64,000 nt of DNA from Pseudarthrobacter defluvii. GTDB taxonomy: Bacteria > Actinomycetota > Actinomycetes > Actinomycetales > Micrococcaceae. Both the position numbers and the translations under genes were made by a program. Below the pieces are notes generated by a model that had not been told where the DNA came from, ran no database searches, and saw only the letters and a program-made list of their open reading frames with translations. The stretch lies in the NCBI RefSeq assembly GCF_030323865.1, contig NZ_CP066364.1, forward strand, positions 1 through 64,000, in the 5' to 3' direction. Below are positions 16,772 through 25,632 of the stretch, piece after piece; position 1 is the first letter of the stretch, and every line of letters starts with the position of its first letter.

Positions 16772-18235
16772 ATGACAGACCAGACCAGCGTTATCCAGGA
16801 CGTGCAGCGCGGCATGATTCCTGCACACATTTACAACGATAAGGAGATCTTCGAGCTCGAAAAGGAGCGCCTATTCGGACGGAGTTGGCTCTTCGTTGCC
16901 CACGAGTCCGAAGTGCCCGAAGCCGGCGACTACGTAGTGCGCCGTGTACTCGAAGATTCATTCATCATTTCCCGAGACGAAAAGGGCGAGATCCGTGCTC
17001 TCTTTAACATGTGCCTCCACCGGGGAATGCAGGTCTGCCGGGCCGAGATGGGAAACGCCTCGCATTTCCGCTGCCCCTACCACGGCTGGTCCTACCGCAA
17101 CGATGGTCGCATCGTGGGTCTGCCGTTCCACAAAGAGGCCTACGGTGGGGAAGAAGGCTTCAAGAAAAAAGGTCAGACTCTGCTCCCCGCTCCTTCTCTG
17201 GGGGTATACAACGGTCTGATTTTCATCAGCCTTGACCCTGACGCGGAACCCCTTGAGGACTTCCTGGGCGACTTCAAGTTCTACATGGATTACTACACCA
17301 AGCAAAGCGCTGACGGCATCGAACTCCGGGGCCCCCAGCGCTGGCGTGTCAAAGCGAACTGGAAGATCGGCGCCGAAAACTTCGCCGGCGACATGTACCA
17401 CACTCCCCAAACGCACACGTCAGTTGTTGAAATCGGTCTCTTCCGCGAACCCAAGGCTGAGAAGCGCAAGGACGGAACAACCTACTGGGCCGGCAACGGC
17501 GGCGGTACCACCTACAAGCTCCCCGAGGGCACCTTGGAGGAACGGCTTCGCTATGTCGGCTACCCCGACGACATGATCGCGCGGATGAAGGAGCAATGGA
17601 GCCAGGAGCAGCTTGATGTAGTCGGCAAGGACGGATTCATGGTCTCGGCCGCATCGGTCTTCCCAAACATGAGCTTCGTCCACAACTGGCCCCGCGTAGA
17701 AGAGGACTCCGACGAAGTCCTGCCGTTTATCTCCATCCGCCAATGGCAGCCCATCAGCGAGGACGAGACCGAAATCGTTTCGTGGTTTGCCGTGGACAAG
17801 AACGCGTCAGAGGAGTTCAAAGCCCTTTCGTACAAGGCATATCTCATGTGCTTTGGCAGCGGCGGCATGTTTGAACAAGACGACGTTGAAAACTGGGTCT
17901 CGCTGACGAGCACGGCGGGCGGCCCTATGGCCCGCCGCCTCCTGCTCAACAGCCGGATGGGCATGCTGGAAAACGGGCAGAACGTCGTAGAACCCCTGAC
18001 CTCAGATGAGTATTCAGGACCAGGTTCCACACGAATCGGCTACAGCGAATACAACCAGCGTGAACTCCTGCTGCGGTGGGCTGATCACCTCGAACGACCG
18101 ATGGAGAAAGCGGCCCAGCTGCACGTCGGAACCGATCCTATTCAGGCACCCGCGGCCACCGAGGCGGATCCTTCACGGGCCGCCGTCGGGAGCACTGCCA
18201 TCCCAGCCGACCCGATCCTCACAAAGGAGGCCTAG
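16772..18235 (+). CDS. phtAa: Phthalate 3,4-dioxygenase, oxygenase large subunit (copy 1)
   Basis: The 487-residue Rieske oxygenase alpha subunit carries the [2Fe-2S] motif CLHRGMQVC...FRCPYHGWSY at about residues 80-110. Its mononuclear iron site lies in ENFAGDMYHTPQTH near residue 205. It is the terminal component that inserts O2 into the ring. Substrate assignment rests on the gene order Aa-Ab-Ac-Ad-C-R with an adducin-type decarboxylase and IclR regulator, the layout known for actinobacterial phthalate 3,4-dioxygenase loci. The ATG at 16772 has AAGGAG eight bases upstream; a longer in-frame start at 16745 lacks support. Copy 2 at 48228 is nearly the same protein. Confidence 0.85.
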   Translation: MTDQTSVIQDVQRGMIPAHIYNDKEIFELEKERLFGRSWLFVAHESEVPEAGDYVVRRVLEDSFIISRDEKGEIRALFNMCLHRGMQVCRAEMGNASHFRCPYHGWSYRNDGRIVGLPFHKEAYGGEEGFKKKGQTLLPAPSLGVYNGLIFISLDPDAEPLEDFLGDFKFYMDYYTKQSADGIELRGPQRWRVKANWKIGAENFAGDMYHTPQTHTSVVEIGLFREPKAEKRKDGTTYWAGNGGGTTYKLPEGTLEERLRYVGYPDDMIARMKEQWSQEQLDVVGKDGFMVSAASVFPNMSFVHNWPRVEEDSDEVLPFISIRQWQPISEDETEIVSWFAVDKNASEEFKALSYKAYLMCFGSGGMFEQDDVENWVSLTSTAGGPMARRLLLNSRMGMLENGQNVVEPLTSDEYSGPGSTRIGYSEYNQRELLLRWADHLERPMEKAAQLHVGTDPIQAPAATEADPSRAAVGSTAIPADPILTKEA

Positions 18236-18238
18236 GCC

Positions 18239-18838
18239 ATGAGCGTTGAAACCGATCGCAACGGCAAGACCCTTTCGGAGCAGTCTGTTCTCGGTGGCCA
18301 TGCCCCACGCACCCAGAGGATAGGGGAATCCCTCCCGTTCGATGATGCGCTCCACCTTCAGGCGCACCGTTGGCTGGTTGACGAAGCCTACCTCCTGGAC
18401 GCCCAGGACTATGACGCATGGATGGCACGGATTGCTGAGGACGTGCATTATCTGATGCCCGTGCGGGTGACGACCGCCCTGGGTGCCGGCTACAGCACGT
18501 CCCCCGGTATGGCCCATCTTGATGAAAACAGGTACTCGCTCAGCCGACGGGTAGCCCGGTTTGCCACAGAGCATGCCTGGACCGAAGACCCTCCCTCACG
18601 GTTGCGCCACTACATCACGAACGTTCGGACGTTCCGCACAGACAACCCGAACGAAATCATCGTTGATTCGGCGGTGCTGCTCTTCCGCAGCAGGGGCGAT
18701 GTACGGGAGGCCGCTACGGTGTCCGCCGGACGTGAGGACCTTCTGCGCCGCACCGGTACCGGATGGGAACTGGCGCGTCGGACCATCATGGTGGATGAGT
18801 CGGTTATCCGCATGCAGAATCTGGCCATATTCCTATGA
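18239..18838 (+). CDS. phtAb: Phthalate 3,4-dioxygenase, small subunit (copy 1)
   Basis: The 199-residue protein matches the SnoaL-like beta subunit of ring-hydroxylating dioxygenases, with the core DEAYLLDAQDYDAWMARIAEDVHYLMPV and a C-terminal RRTIMVDESVIRMQNLAIFL. It forms the alpha3-beta3 oxygenase with PhtAa. An AAAGGAGG site lies ten bases before the ATG and three bases separate it from the phtAa stop. Its own stop overlaps the next gene as ATGA. Confidence 0.85.
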   Translation: MSVETDRNGKTLSEQSVLGGHAPRTQRIGESLPFDDALHLQAHRWLVDEAYLLDAQDYDAWMARIAEDVHYLMPVRVTTALGAGYSTSPGMAHLDENRYSLSRRVARFATEHAWTEDPPSRLRHYITNVRTFRTDNPNEIIVDSAVLLFRSRGDVREAATVSAGREDLLRRTGTGWELARRTIMVDESVIRMQNLAIFL

Positions 18839-19173
18839 AAATTGGTTGGGAAGGCGAGGAAGAAGACCGCCTTGCCGCCATTCGCGCGGCAGAGGAACGC
18901 GTCCGGCTGGAAGCGCATGCCACTGGCGCTCCGATCGTGATTGCCAATGAGTTTTCCGAGGTGCACATCACAAGGGTGGAGACCCGCAATGGCTCCCGGC
19001 TGATGATCAAATCCCCGCGCTCCGCGCAGTGGGTTTCATTGTGCCCGCTGGAACTCGAGGCGCTGACATGGCAGGCGCCGGCAACGTTTTCGGCCATGAT
19101 CGGAAATCCATTCGGTCCGCTCATCGCCGAGGATGAACGACCGCCCCAATTCAAGAAGAACAGCAACACTTAG
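18835..19173 (+). CDS. Small conserved pht-cluster protein of unknown function (copy 1)
   Basis: The 112-residue acidic soluble protein begins MKIGWEGEEEDRLAAIRAAEERVRLEA and has a conserved middle part (PIVIANEFSEVHITRVETRNGSRLMIKSPRS) and a WVSLCPLELEALTWQAPATFSAMI block. No signal peptide, membrane span or cofactor motif is seen. It is translationally coupled to phtAb by a 4-bp overlap and sits before the ferredoxin gene in both clusters, so it has been kept by selection. It may help assembly or maturation of the oxygenase or fine-tune electron transfer; this is a guess from position. Confidence 0.7.
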   Translation: MKIGWEGEEEDRLAAIRAAEERVRLEAHATGAPIVIANEFSEVHITRVETRNGSRLMIKSPRSAQWVSLCPLELEALTWQAPATFSAMIGNPFGPLIAEDERPPQFKKNSNT

Positions 19174-19189
19174 GCCAAGGAGTTTGAGC

Positions 19190-19384
19190 ATGCCAGTCGT
19201 AAAAGCAGACCTAGCAGCCTGCCAGGGGTACGCCAACTGCGTTGTCGGGGCGACCGATTATTTTGATCTGGATGACGACGGGATCGTAGTCCTCCTCAAG
19301 ACTGAAGTACCCGAGGCTGACCGGGCCCGGGTCGTGGAGGCAGCCCGCAGCTGCCCCGTTTCCGCCCTGATAGTGGAGGACTAA
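19190..19384 (+). CDS. phtAc: [3Fe-4S]-type ferredoxin of phthalate dioxygenase (copy 1)
   Basis: The 64-residue protein has Cys-x5-Cys in ACQGYANC and a distal Cys-Pro in RSCPVSAL, the three-Cys pattern of [3Fe-4S] ferredoxins. It would carry electrons from PhtAd to PhtAaAb. CCAAGGAG precedes the ATG. Copy 2 differs at 8 of 64 residues. Confidence 0.85.
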   Translation: MPVVKADLAACQGYANCVVGATDYFDLDDDGIVVLLKTEVPEADRARVVEAARSCPVSALIVED

Positions 19385-20617
19385 TTGAATACAGTAACTG
19401 TCATCGTGGGCTCCTCCATCGGGGGTGTACGGACCGCACAGTCCCTACGCCTGGAGGGATACGAAGGACGTATCGTTCTCGTCGGTGAAGAAACGGAACT
19501 GCCCTACGACAAGCCGCCGTTGTCCAAAACTGTCCTGGCAGGTACAGCAACTGAAGCCTCCATCTGCCTACTGGACCGCGACCAAGCCCAGGAATTAGGA
19601 ATAGAGCTGCAACTTGGACGTGCAGCAACCGGGATCGACATCGCAGGAAACCTGCTGAATCTGCAAGGTCAGGAAGCTCTGCACTTCGACAACCTGGTCA
19701 TAGCCACAGGCGCCTCCGCCCGCCCATCGCCGTGGGGGCAGCGGCCTGGCATCCATGTTCTTCGCACCCTCGACGACGGCCGCAGCCTCCGTGCGGACCT
19801 CGCGAAGGGTGGACATCTGGCTGTTGTCGGCGCAGGTTTCATCGGCGCCGAAGCCGCGGCGACAGCGCGGGCGCTTGGTCTGGAAGTGACAGTTATCGAC
19901 CCACTCCCGATCCCTATGAGCCGCATCTTCAACGCGGAAGTCGGACAGTGGTTCGGAGACCTTCACAGTAGCAATGGCGTGAAGACAATCTTTGGTACCG
20001 GAGTCGAGTCCATCGACGGCGAACAGGGCTCTTTCGCCCTGCGGCTTACCAACGGTCAGAACCTGGAGGCCGCCACAATTCTGGTCGGCATTGGCGCCGT
20101 TCCCAACGACGCCTGGCTCGCATCTTCCGGTCTGCTCGTGGACAACGGCCTGGTGCTCGACGAATACTGCCGCACCGTGGATGCCCCACACATATATGGC
20201 GTCGGCGACGTTGCACGATGGCGGCACCAAAAACATGGCGAAGATATCCGGATCGAGCACTGGACCAACGCCGTCGAGCAGGCCGCGTGCGTGGCTTACA
20301 ACATCACGCATCCGGAGACTCCCCGCGCCTACACTCCCGTCGAGTACGTCTGGAGCGACCAACACGATTGGAAGATCCAGGTGGTAGGCCGGGTGGGCGG
20401 AAAGGCTGAACACGTCGTTATCGGACATCCGGAAGTTCACGGGCGCTTCGCCGCGCTATATACGGTTGACGGCACCAGCCTGAGTGGTGCCGCCATCGTG
20501 AACTGGCCTAAGGCGCTCCTGGCCTGCCGCCGCGGCATGGGTACGGGAATAACAGTTCAAGAACTGCGGGAGAAACTCGAACCAATGCTAGACCCCCAAC
20601 CCTTGGCGGCATCCTGA
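19385..20617 (+). CDS. phtAd: Ferredoxin reductase of phthalate dioxygenase (copy 1)
   Basis: The 410-residue FAD/NAD(P)H oxidoreductase has an N-terminal FAD-binding fold (VIVGSSIGGVRTAQSLRLEGY), a central NAD-binding fold (AVVGAGFIGAEAAATARALG) and the FAD motif IYGVGDVARW. It belongs to the oxygenase-coupled NADH-ferredoxin reductase group. The start is a TTG directly after the ferredoxin TAA, where copy 2 has an ATG overlapping the ferredoxin stop by one base. Its stop overlaps the phtC ATG by one base. Confidence 0.85.
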   Translation: MNTVTVIVGSSIGGVRTAQSLRLEGYEGRIVLVGEETELPYDKPPLSKTVLAGTATEASICLLDRDQAQELGIELQLGRAATGIDIAGNLLNLQGQEALHFDNLVIATGASARPSPWGQRPGIHVLRTLDDGRSLRADLAKGGHLAVVGAGFIGAEAAATARALGLEVTVIDPLPIPMSRIFNAEVGQWFGDLHSSNGVKTIFGTGVESIDGEQGSFALRLTNGQNLEAATILVGIGAVPNDAWLASSGLLVDNGLVLDEYCRTVDAPHIYGVGDVARWRHQKHGEDIRIEHWTNAVEQAACVAYNITHPETPRAYTPVEYVWSDQHDWKIQVVGRVGGKAEHVVIGHPEVHGRFAALYTVDGTSLSGAAIVNWPKALLACRRGMGTGITVQELREKLEPMLDPQPLAAS

Positions 20618-21363
20618 TGGGACAGACTTGGTCACCCCTGACACATGCAGGGGCGAGGGAAGCGATTGCTTTGGCCTGCCGTGTGCTGGCACACCGTGGC
20701 CTGGCAGACGGCATCCTCGGCCATATCAGCCTTCGAATCGGCGAGAACAGCCTGCTGGTCCGATGTAGGGGTCCCCAGGAGCGCGGGCTGGCATTCACCG
20801 AAGCCAGCGACATCCGTTTGGTCGACCTTGACGGCAACCCCGCTGCTGAAGGCGAGTTGGAGGGGGGATACTCCGCCCCTAACGAACTCCCCCTGCACAC
20901 GGAACTGTTACGCCAACGCCCCGACATCAACGCGGTCGTCCACGCGCACCCGCCTCGGGTCGTCGCAGCTGACCTCGCCGGGCTTGGCATCCGCCCGATC
21001 GTCGGAGCCTTCGATATTCCAGGCACCCGCCTGGCAGCAGGCGGGGTACCCGTGTATCCGCGGGGAGTACTGGTCAGGAACCGCCAGTTGGCTGCGGAAA
21101 TGCTCCACGCCATGGGTGATCGTCCTGTCGTGCTGCTCCGCGGACACGGGCTGACCAGCGCCGCAGGGAGCGTGGAGCAAGCAGTACTCCAGGCAATCAG
21201 CGTAGATACCCTTGCAGGGTTGTCGCTTCAGGTGACTTCAGCTGGGGGAGCGCTCAAAGACCTCCCAGACTCGGACATGGCTGAACTGCCAGACCTCGGT
21301 GGGTCGTTCAACACGCAAACGGCTTGGAGACACGAACTCGCTCGGATTAACGCTGCATGGTGA
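20617..21363 (+). CDS. phtC: 3,4-dihydroxyphthalate decarboxylase, class II aldolase/adducin fold (copy 1)
   Basis: The 248-residue protein has the metal-binding HAHP motif (VVHAHPPRVVAADLAG, near residue 108) and RGHGL near residue 173, as in class II aldolase/adducin proteins. In phthalate pathways such a protein removes the 2-carboxylate from 3,4-dihydroxyphthalate, giving protocatechuate. The final segment DMAELPDLGGSFNTQTAWRHELA is a useful landmark: it recurs in copy 2 and as a fragment at 44934-45035. Confidence 0.85.
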   Translation: MGQTWSPLTHAGAREAIALACRVLAHRGLADGILGHISLRIGENSLLVRCRGPQERGLAFTEASDIRLVDLDGNPAAEGELEGGYSAPNELPLHTELLRQRPDINAVVHAHPPRVVAADLAGLGIRPIVGAFDIPGTRLAAGGVPVYPRGVLVRNRQLAAEMLHAMGDRPVVLLRGHGLTSAAGSVEQAVLQAISVDTLAGLSLQVTSAGGALKDLPDSDMAELPDLGGSFNTQTAWRHELARINAAW

Positions 21364-21419
21364 AGCTAGCCGACAGGAGCGTACAGACTCTCATCCCGGG
21401 GACGGAGGGGACATCTGAC

Positions 21420-22211
21420 ATGTCTTCTGACCCTATGAACGGCACATCCAAACACGGCCCGCCACCGCAGTACCCCATCGAATCTGTTGACAATGCATTG
21501 CGACTGCTCCTGCTATTCGAAACCCAGCCCAGCATCCGGTTAACAGATGCGAGCAACTATCTTGGTGTTGCATCGTCGACAGCGCACAGGCTTATGGGGA
21601 TGTTGCTCTACCGAGGCTTCGTGCGACAAAACCCGGCTACTCGCGCATATGAACCAGGCCAGGCGCTCAGTTCCATCGCCTTCGCCATCAGACGCCAGGT
21701 AGACATCAGGGCCCTCGCTCGTCCCGTACTTGAACAGCTGTTCCAACAAACCGGGGAAACAGTCCACTTCGCCACGCTCGAGAGGACAGACGCCCGATTC
21801 CTTGATGCCATTGAAAGCTCAAGGGCAGTGCGGGTGGGCTCCCGCCAAGGCATCACGCTGCCAGCCAACTGCACTGCGACAGGAAAAGCGATGCTGAGCC
21901 GGCTCACTCAGGAGCAGCTACGGGCCCTGTACCCGAATAAGGAACTCCCCGTGCTGACGGAAAACTCAATCAAGACAAGAACAAACCTCGAAGCCGAGCT
22001 TGATGAGATCCGCCGAGCGGGATACGCCACGAGCAGAGAGGAAAGTGAAGACGGAGTTACGTCGGTCGCCGTGGCTATTACGGGCCCGTCCGGGGCGCTT
22101 TTCGGGATTAACGTTTCGGTGCCGGCTCACCGGATGTCGGACAAGTTGCGCGCGGAACTTGGGGGAATGATCCGCGTCGCCGCTGAAAATTTGCAAGGCC
22201 TGCTGCTTTAG
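21420..22211 (+). CDS. phtR: IclR-family regulator PhtR (copy 1)
   Basis: The 263-residue protein has an N-terminal winged helix (VDNALRLLLLFETQPSIRLTDASNYLGVASSTAHRLMGMLLYRGFVRQ, residues about 20-70) and a C-terminal IclR effector domain (DAIESSRAVRVGSRQG; SEDGVTSVAVAITGPSGALFGINVSVPAHRM). The ATG at 21420 is chosen over 21357 because it has GGAGGGG upstream and matches the length of the other two PhtR proteins. It is the last gene of the cluster and probably controls the CAGA-N7-TCTG sites. Confidence 0.85.
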   Translation: MSSDPMNGTSKHGPPPQYPIESVDNALRLLLLFETQPSIRLTDASNYLGVASSTAHRLMGMLLYRGFVRQNPATRAYEPGQALSSIAFAIRRQVDIRALARPVLEQLFQQTGETVHFATLERTDARFLDAIESSRAVRVGSRQGITLPANCTATGKAMLSRLTQEQLRALYPNKELPVLTENSIKTRTNLEAELDEIRRAGYATSREESEDGVTSVAVAITGPSGALFGINVSVPAHRMSDKLRAELGGMIRVAAENLQGLLL

Positions 22212-22527
22212 CCGGCTGCAACCCACAATGCGGTCGGTCCCGCTTGTTACTCCAGTAGCCCGTTGATCTTTGATCCTCTGCCAAGGTGACCCTGATGCCT
22301 TGCCCTTGAGATGCTACAGATGTCGCAGGGCGGTCGTAGTTGGTTGCTGTAAACGTAAGCCAATCAGCGGCGCACCGCGAAGGGATCCCTTTCTCGTTGT
22401 CGGCCCCCGGCATCAGTGGCCCCAGCCACGGCCGGAGTGAACTGAGCGCGACACTTCACTCCAAAAAAACCAATATCATCACTCGCACTGACATTTCTGA
22501 TTACAGTCAGTCAGCTTGGAGAAACGG
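22212..22527. other. Intergenic region downstream of pht cluster 1
   Basis: No gene, repeat or clear hairpin with a T-run is recognised in this 316-bp stretch. It is a boundary between the pht cluster and unrelated genes. Confidence 0.4.
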
Positions 22528-23064
22528 ATGCAGGAACTGCGGCAGGCTTCAGTCGCTATACCTTTCTACAGGGACGAGAAGGGGAATCTTCGCTTGGTAC
22601 TGATCAAACGATCAAACTATGGACAACATGGAAGCCAGATTTCGCTGCCTGGAGGCAATCGGGAACCACAGGACGAAGGTGCTTGGGACACTGCCCTTCG
22701 TGAAACTATCGAAGAGCTGGGATTGAGCACCAAGCAAATTGTTTTACTCTCTCAACTCGAACCAATTGATACCCACGTAACCCGCTATCGAGTTTCACCT
22801 TTCGTAGTCCAACTGCAGGGGATCACACCAAGCTTTGTATGGAAGCCTCAAATGGCGGAGGTCGAGGAGGTGGTCGATGTACCAGTGAATGTGCTGGCCT
22901 CCGAAACTGCAGCAGGAGAAGAAGAACTATGTTTTCCGGGCTGGAACACTCGGAGGAAAGTCCCCGTGCGGAGGTTTCAGGGGCATACAGTTTGGGGCCT
23001 AACCCTCCGAATCCTCGAGCCCGTATTGCCTCAGGCGCTGGCAGGAAAATGGCCCATATCGTGA
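22528..23064 (+). CDS. NUDIX hydrolase, CoA-pyrophosphatase-like
   Basis: The 178-residue protein has the Nudix box in LPGGNREPQDEGAWDTALRETIEELGL and the preceding HGSQISLPGG block of the CoA-diphosphatase subgroup. These enzymes hydrolyse nucleoside diphosphates linked to another moiety; CoA derivatives are the likely class. The ATG at 22528 has GGAG eight bases before it and is preferred to an in-frame TTG at 22516. The lower-GC, poorly biased codons differ from the pht genes, suggesting separate origin. Confidence 0.75.
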   Translation: MQELRQASVAIPFYRDEKGNLRLVLIKRSNYGQHGSQISLPGGNREPQDEGAWDTALRETIEELGLSTKQIVLLSQLEPIDTHVTRYRVSPFVVQLQGITPSFVWKPQMAEVEEVVDVPVNVLASETAAGEEELCFPGWNTRRKVPVRRFQGHTVWGLTLRILEPVLPQALAGKWPIS

Positions 23065-23186
23065 CGCACATCAGAACCTCTTCGCAAACGATTGCACTCA
23101 CCAACGCAATCCGGACGTGCGGAAACTGTCCTGAATCATGTGAGTTGACCAACGAATACCCCCGAATCTAGAGGGTTGGGTCGACT

Positions 23187-23318
23187 GCAGCGAAACGGAT
23201 TGCGGAGGGAGCCGGTCCCGACGACATGACCAGCCTTGCCGCCTTCCTCCTCTCCGACGAGAGCAGCTACATCACCGGACAAACAATCTCTGTCAATGGA
23301 GGGCTGCTTCACAGATAG
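23187..23318 (+). pseudogene. 3' fragment of a short-chain dehydrogenase gene
   Basis: The frame reads DDMTSLAAFLLSDESSYITGQTISVNGGLLHR-stop, the C-terminal signature of classical SDR enzymes (YITGQ-x-(I/L)-x-V-(D/N)-GG). Nothing upstream in frame resembles the Rossmann fold or active site. Only the last forty or so codons survive, so this is a relic left by rearrangement. Confidence 0.75.
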
Positions 23319-23658
23319 GAAGTCCTGCTGACAACCCAAAAAAAATCCGCCGCGGTTTCCATGGCCGCTCAGATCCATCGTCAACCGTGGCGCCAGACTG
23401 GAAGGCCGGGCGCCAAGGCTGTCTAACAGGACCTGACAAAGTCCCGGCTCGCTCCGTTGCCGCCCGAGCCTGGTTGATCTTCTTTTGGTATGGGATACAC
23501 CCCCTTCCTCGGGCACTCCCCCGCTCATTTTCGACTGGTAGCGGGACGTGTTGAAGTGGGACGAGTAGAAGTTCTTTTTGACCGGGGCATGTCTGGAGCG
23601 GATGTTCAAAATGCGAGTCATTTTTAAAGCCCTGAATGGACCCGGCTTATCGGCCGCA
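23319..23658. other. Intergenic region, no supported gene
   Basis: This 340-bp stretch between the SDR relic and the next minus-strand gene has only unconvincing short frames. Confidence 0.4.
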
Positions 23659-24135
23659 TCAGTCGCCTTGAAGTGGCTCTCGGCCCACCAGGTCCGCCGC
23701 GCGGTCGTAGTTCATCACAAGTGTCGGGGTGCCGAGAGTTAATCGTCTTTGAGCAACATGGATAACTGAGACACTCGTGTGCCTGTATATGGTGACCTCC
23801 GGGAAGCTTTCGTTGATGACTTTCCAGTGCGCACCAGGGATGGTGTGGGTCAATACATCGCCCAGGAACATTCCTATGGGCCTGACCAGCGCTTCCAGGG
23901 ATGCCTTGTCTTCTGCGCTCCCTATCAAAGAATCGACTGCTACCAGTCCTTGTCGTGAGCGGGGAATCGACATACCCTTCTTCCGGCATAACTCGAGTAA
24001 TTCGTCGTAGCCTCCAACATTGGTCGGGGGAGGCTTAATTTCTCCGGGAATAGCAGGTCTGTACTCGGCATATTTCCTGGCCATCCCAGGGGGCAGCGAC
24101 TGCAGAGGCTCGTCGATTCCGTCCGGGTGACACAT
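23659..24135 (-). CDS. Uncharacterised protein, possible recombinase-module cargo
   Basis: The 158-residue soluble protein contains GGYDELLELCRKKGMSIPRSRQGLVAVDSLI and LEALVRPIGMFLGDVLTHTIPGAHWKVINESFPEV. This pattern resembles a family of unknown function in actinobacteria (I think of DUF6278, from memory only). It starts nine bases after the zinc-ribbon integrase-like gene ends and has the same direction, so it may be co-transcribed. No function can be given. Confidence 0.55.
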   Translation of the reverse strand: MCHPDGIDEPLQSLPPGMARKYAEYRPAIPGEIKPPPTNVGGYDELLELCRKKGMSIPRSRQGLVAVDSLIGSAEDKASLEALVRPIGMFLGDVLTHTIPGAHWKVINESFPEVTIYRHTSVSVIHVAQRRLTLGTPTLVMNYDRAADLVGREPLQGD

Positions 24136-24144
24136 GCGGCCATG

Positions 24145-25632
24145 CTACTTCACCGTCCGAAGCGGTTCCTCGAGTCCGCCTCTTGTGTGGAAAGTGGACA
24201 TGTATTCCATGTAGTTTGCCGACGACGCCAGGGCATGGCGATCGATCGTGGCCGGGGAGTAGCCAAGGGCTTCAGCGATGATGGCCACGGGTGCGAGTTT
24301 GGTGAGTTCGTGAAGTGTTCCGAGCCTGGCCGCCCGACTGCTGAAAGCCGTGCTTAGCCGCTGGGTGAGGGTTGAGGCCTGGAGGTGCCGGCCTGGCGAG
24401 CCGCCTCTGAATACCCAGTTGCTGTTGGGGTGCGCGGCCGTTTGATGGTGGGTTGGCGTGACTGCTAGTTCTCGCCAGGGCTCATCGAGCGGAGGTGTGA
24501 GAGCGATTTCGACGGTTCCGAGGGTGATGGTGACGATTTCCTCGGTCACGGTGACGTTGTCCCAAGTGAGTTTGACGATGCCGGAGACTTGCTGGCCGAA
24601 GACCAGGACGAGGATAGCCGCTGCCCGGTCTCTGGGGTTCATGTCGGTCGTGTGGCTCAGGTTCTGGACGAGGCCGTTCTGGGCGGCTGCGTCGAGTCGT
24701 GGGCTGGTGCCGCGGCGGTGGGGCTGCAGTTGCAGGGAAGGGTCGATGAGGTTGGTTTTGGTTGCCCAGTCGAGGAAACGTGAGGCGATGCCTCGTGTCG
24801 TCGGGCCTTCCGCCTGCCATCGGTCCAGGTGCGCTTGATTCACTTCGGCGAGTTCGGCACCTTGATCGCTGAGCCAGTTCAGAAGTTCTACGGCGACGGT
24901 GACTGCCTGTTTGGCCCGCAGGAACGTTCCTCGGGTGACTTCGTCCATCTGGTTCATGCGGCGCTGGTGGTGCCAGCGGATGTAGAGGCGCATGATGTCG
25001 CGGTGGCTCGGGCTGGTGATCCTGTCGAGGGCTTGCTCGGCCCAGTCGCTGAACCTAATGCTAAGTTCATCGCGACGGGGCAGCGCATGGTGTTCGACGA
25101 GTAGGCCGCGGACGTATTCGCGGGTCCGGGACGCCGGTAGTTCGTCGAGGCGGGCGTGGGTGATCACAGGCTCGGCTGCCAGTTGTTGAAGGAATGCCGT
25201 GACGTGCGACTGCTGGATCCACGTGAGTCCGCTATTGGCGCGTTTCATGGACTTCAGAGCGGTGCCAATTACCTGAAGAGCGGCGGAGGGCGGCTCGTTG
25301 TCTGGGCTGAGGAGTCGGTCAATGGTCAGTGTAAGGATGCATGACCAGCAGCGGTTGCCGGAGTGGAGTTCGCCTTCCGTCCCGCATCCGATGCAGTCAA
25401 CGTTGAGCTGAACTCCGGAGCATTTCCGGCAGGCCGGCAGGGTGTCGACGCGTCCGGGCAGCACGCCGTTGTGGCCGCAGGCGCAGGTGCCTCGGGTTCT
25501 TTTGGCCTGCTGGTAGCAGTAGCCGCAGATTCCGGCGTCGGGCCACCGGACGGCGATTTTGTGGTGTTCGCCGCATCGCCCGCAGGCTTCCGGCCATTTG
25601 GTAGGGTCGCCGGCTTTGCGTGGCCTAGTCAT
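24145..25632 (-). CDS. Zinc-ribbon protein with degenerate tyrosine-recombinase domain (left module)
   Basis: The 495-residue protein has several N-terminal Cys pairs (CGRCGEH, CGYC, CACGHNG, CRKC, CIGCG, CWSC; residues about 15-110), then a helical region and a C-terminal domain with integrase-like layout. Where active recombinases have the first catalytic Arg (GxRxxE) it reads GQQVSGIVKLTWDNV, and no H-x-x-R motif is present; a GYSPATIDRHALASSANYMEYM tail remains. It therefore looks like a catalytically dead recombinase paralogue. The ATG at 25632 overlaps the Xre gene by 8 bp. Its homologue at 36999-38516 has the same neighbours. A DNA-binding accessory role in transposition is plausible. 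Confidence 0.65.
   Translation of the reverse strand: MTRPRKAGDPTKWPEACGRCGEHHKIAVRWPDAGICGYCYQQAKRTRGTCACGHNGVLPGRVDTLPACRKCSGVQLNVDCIGCGTEGELHSGNRCWSCILTLTIDRLLSPDNEPPSAALQVIGTALKSMKRANSGLTWIQQSHVTAFLQQLAAEPVITHARLDELPASRTREYVRGLLVEHHALPRRDELSIRFSDWAEQALDRITSPSHRDIMRLYIRWHHQRRMNQMDEVTRGTFLRAKQAVTVAVELLNWLSDQGAELAEVNQAHLDRWQAEGPTTRGIASRFLDWATKTNLIDPSLQLQPHRRGTSPRLDAAAQNGLVQNLSHTTDMNPRDRAAAILVLVFGQQVSGIVKLTWDNVTVTEEIVTITLGTVEIALTPPLDEPWRELAVTPTHHQTAAHPNSNWVFRGGSPGRHLQASTLTQRLSTAFSSRAARLGTLHELTKLAPVAIIAEALGYSPATIDRHALASSANYMEYMSTFHTRGGLEEPLRTVK

Noticed and set aside
24145-25632. Active site-specific integrase
   Set aside because: The domain order is integrase-like, but the catalytic Arg and H-x-x-R are missing, so it is reported as degenerate.
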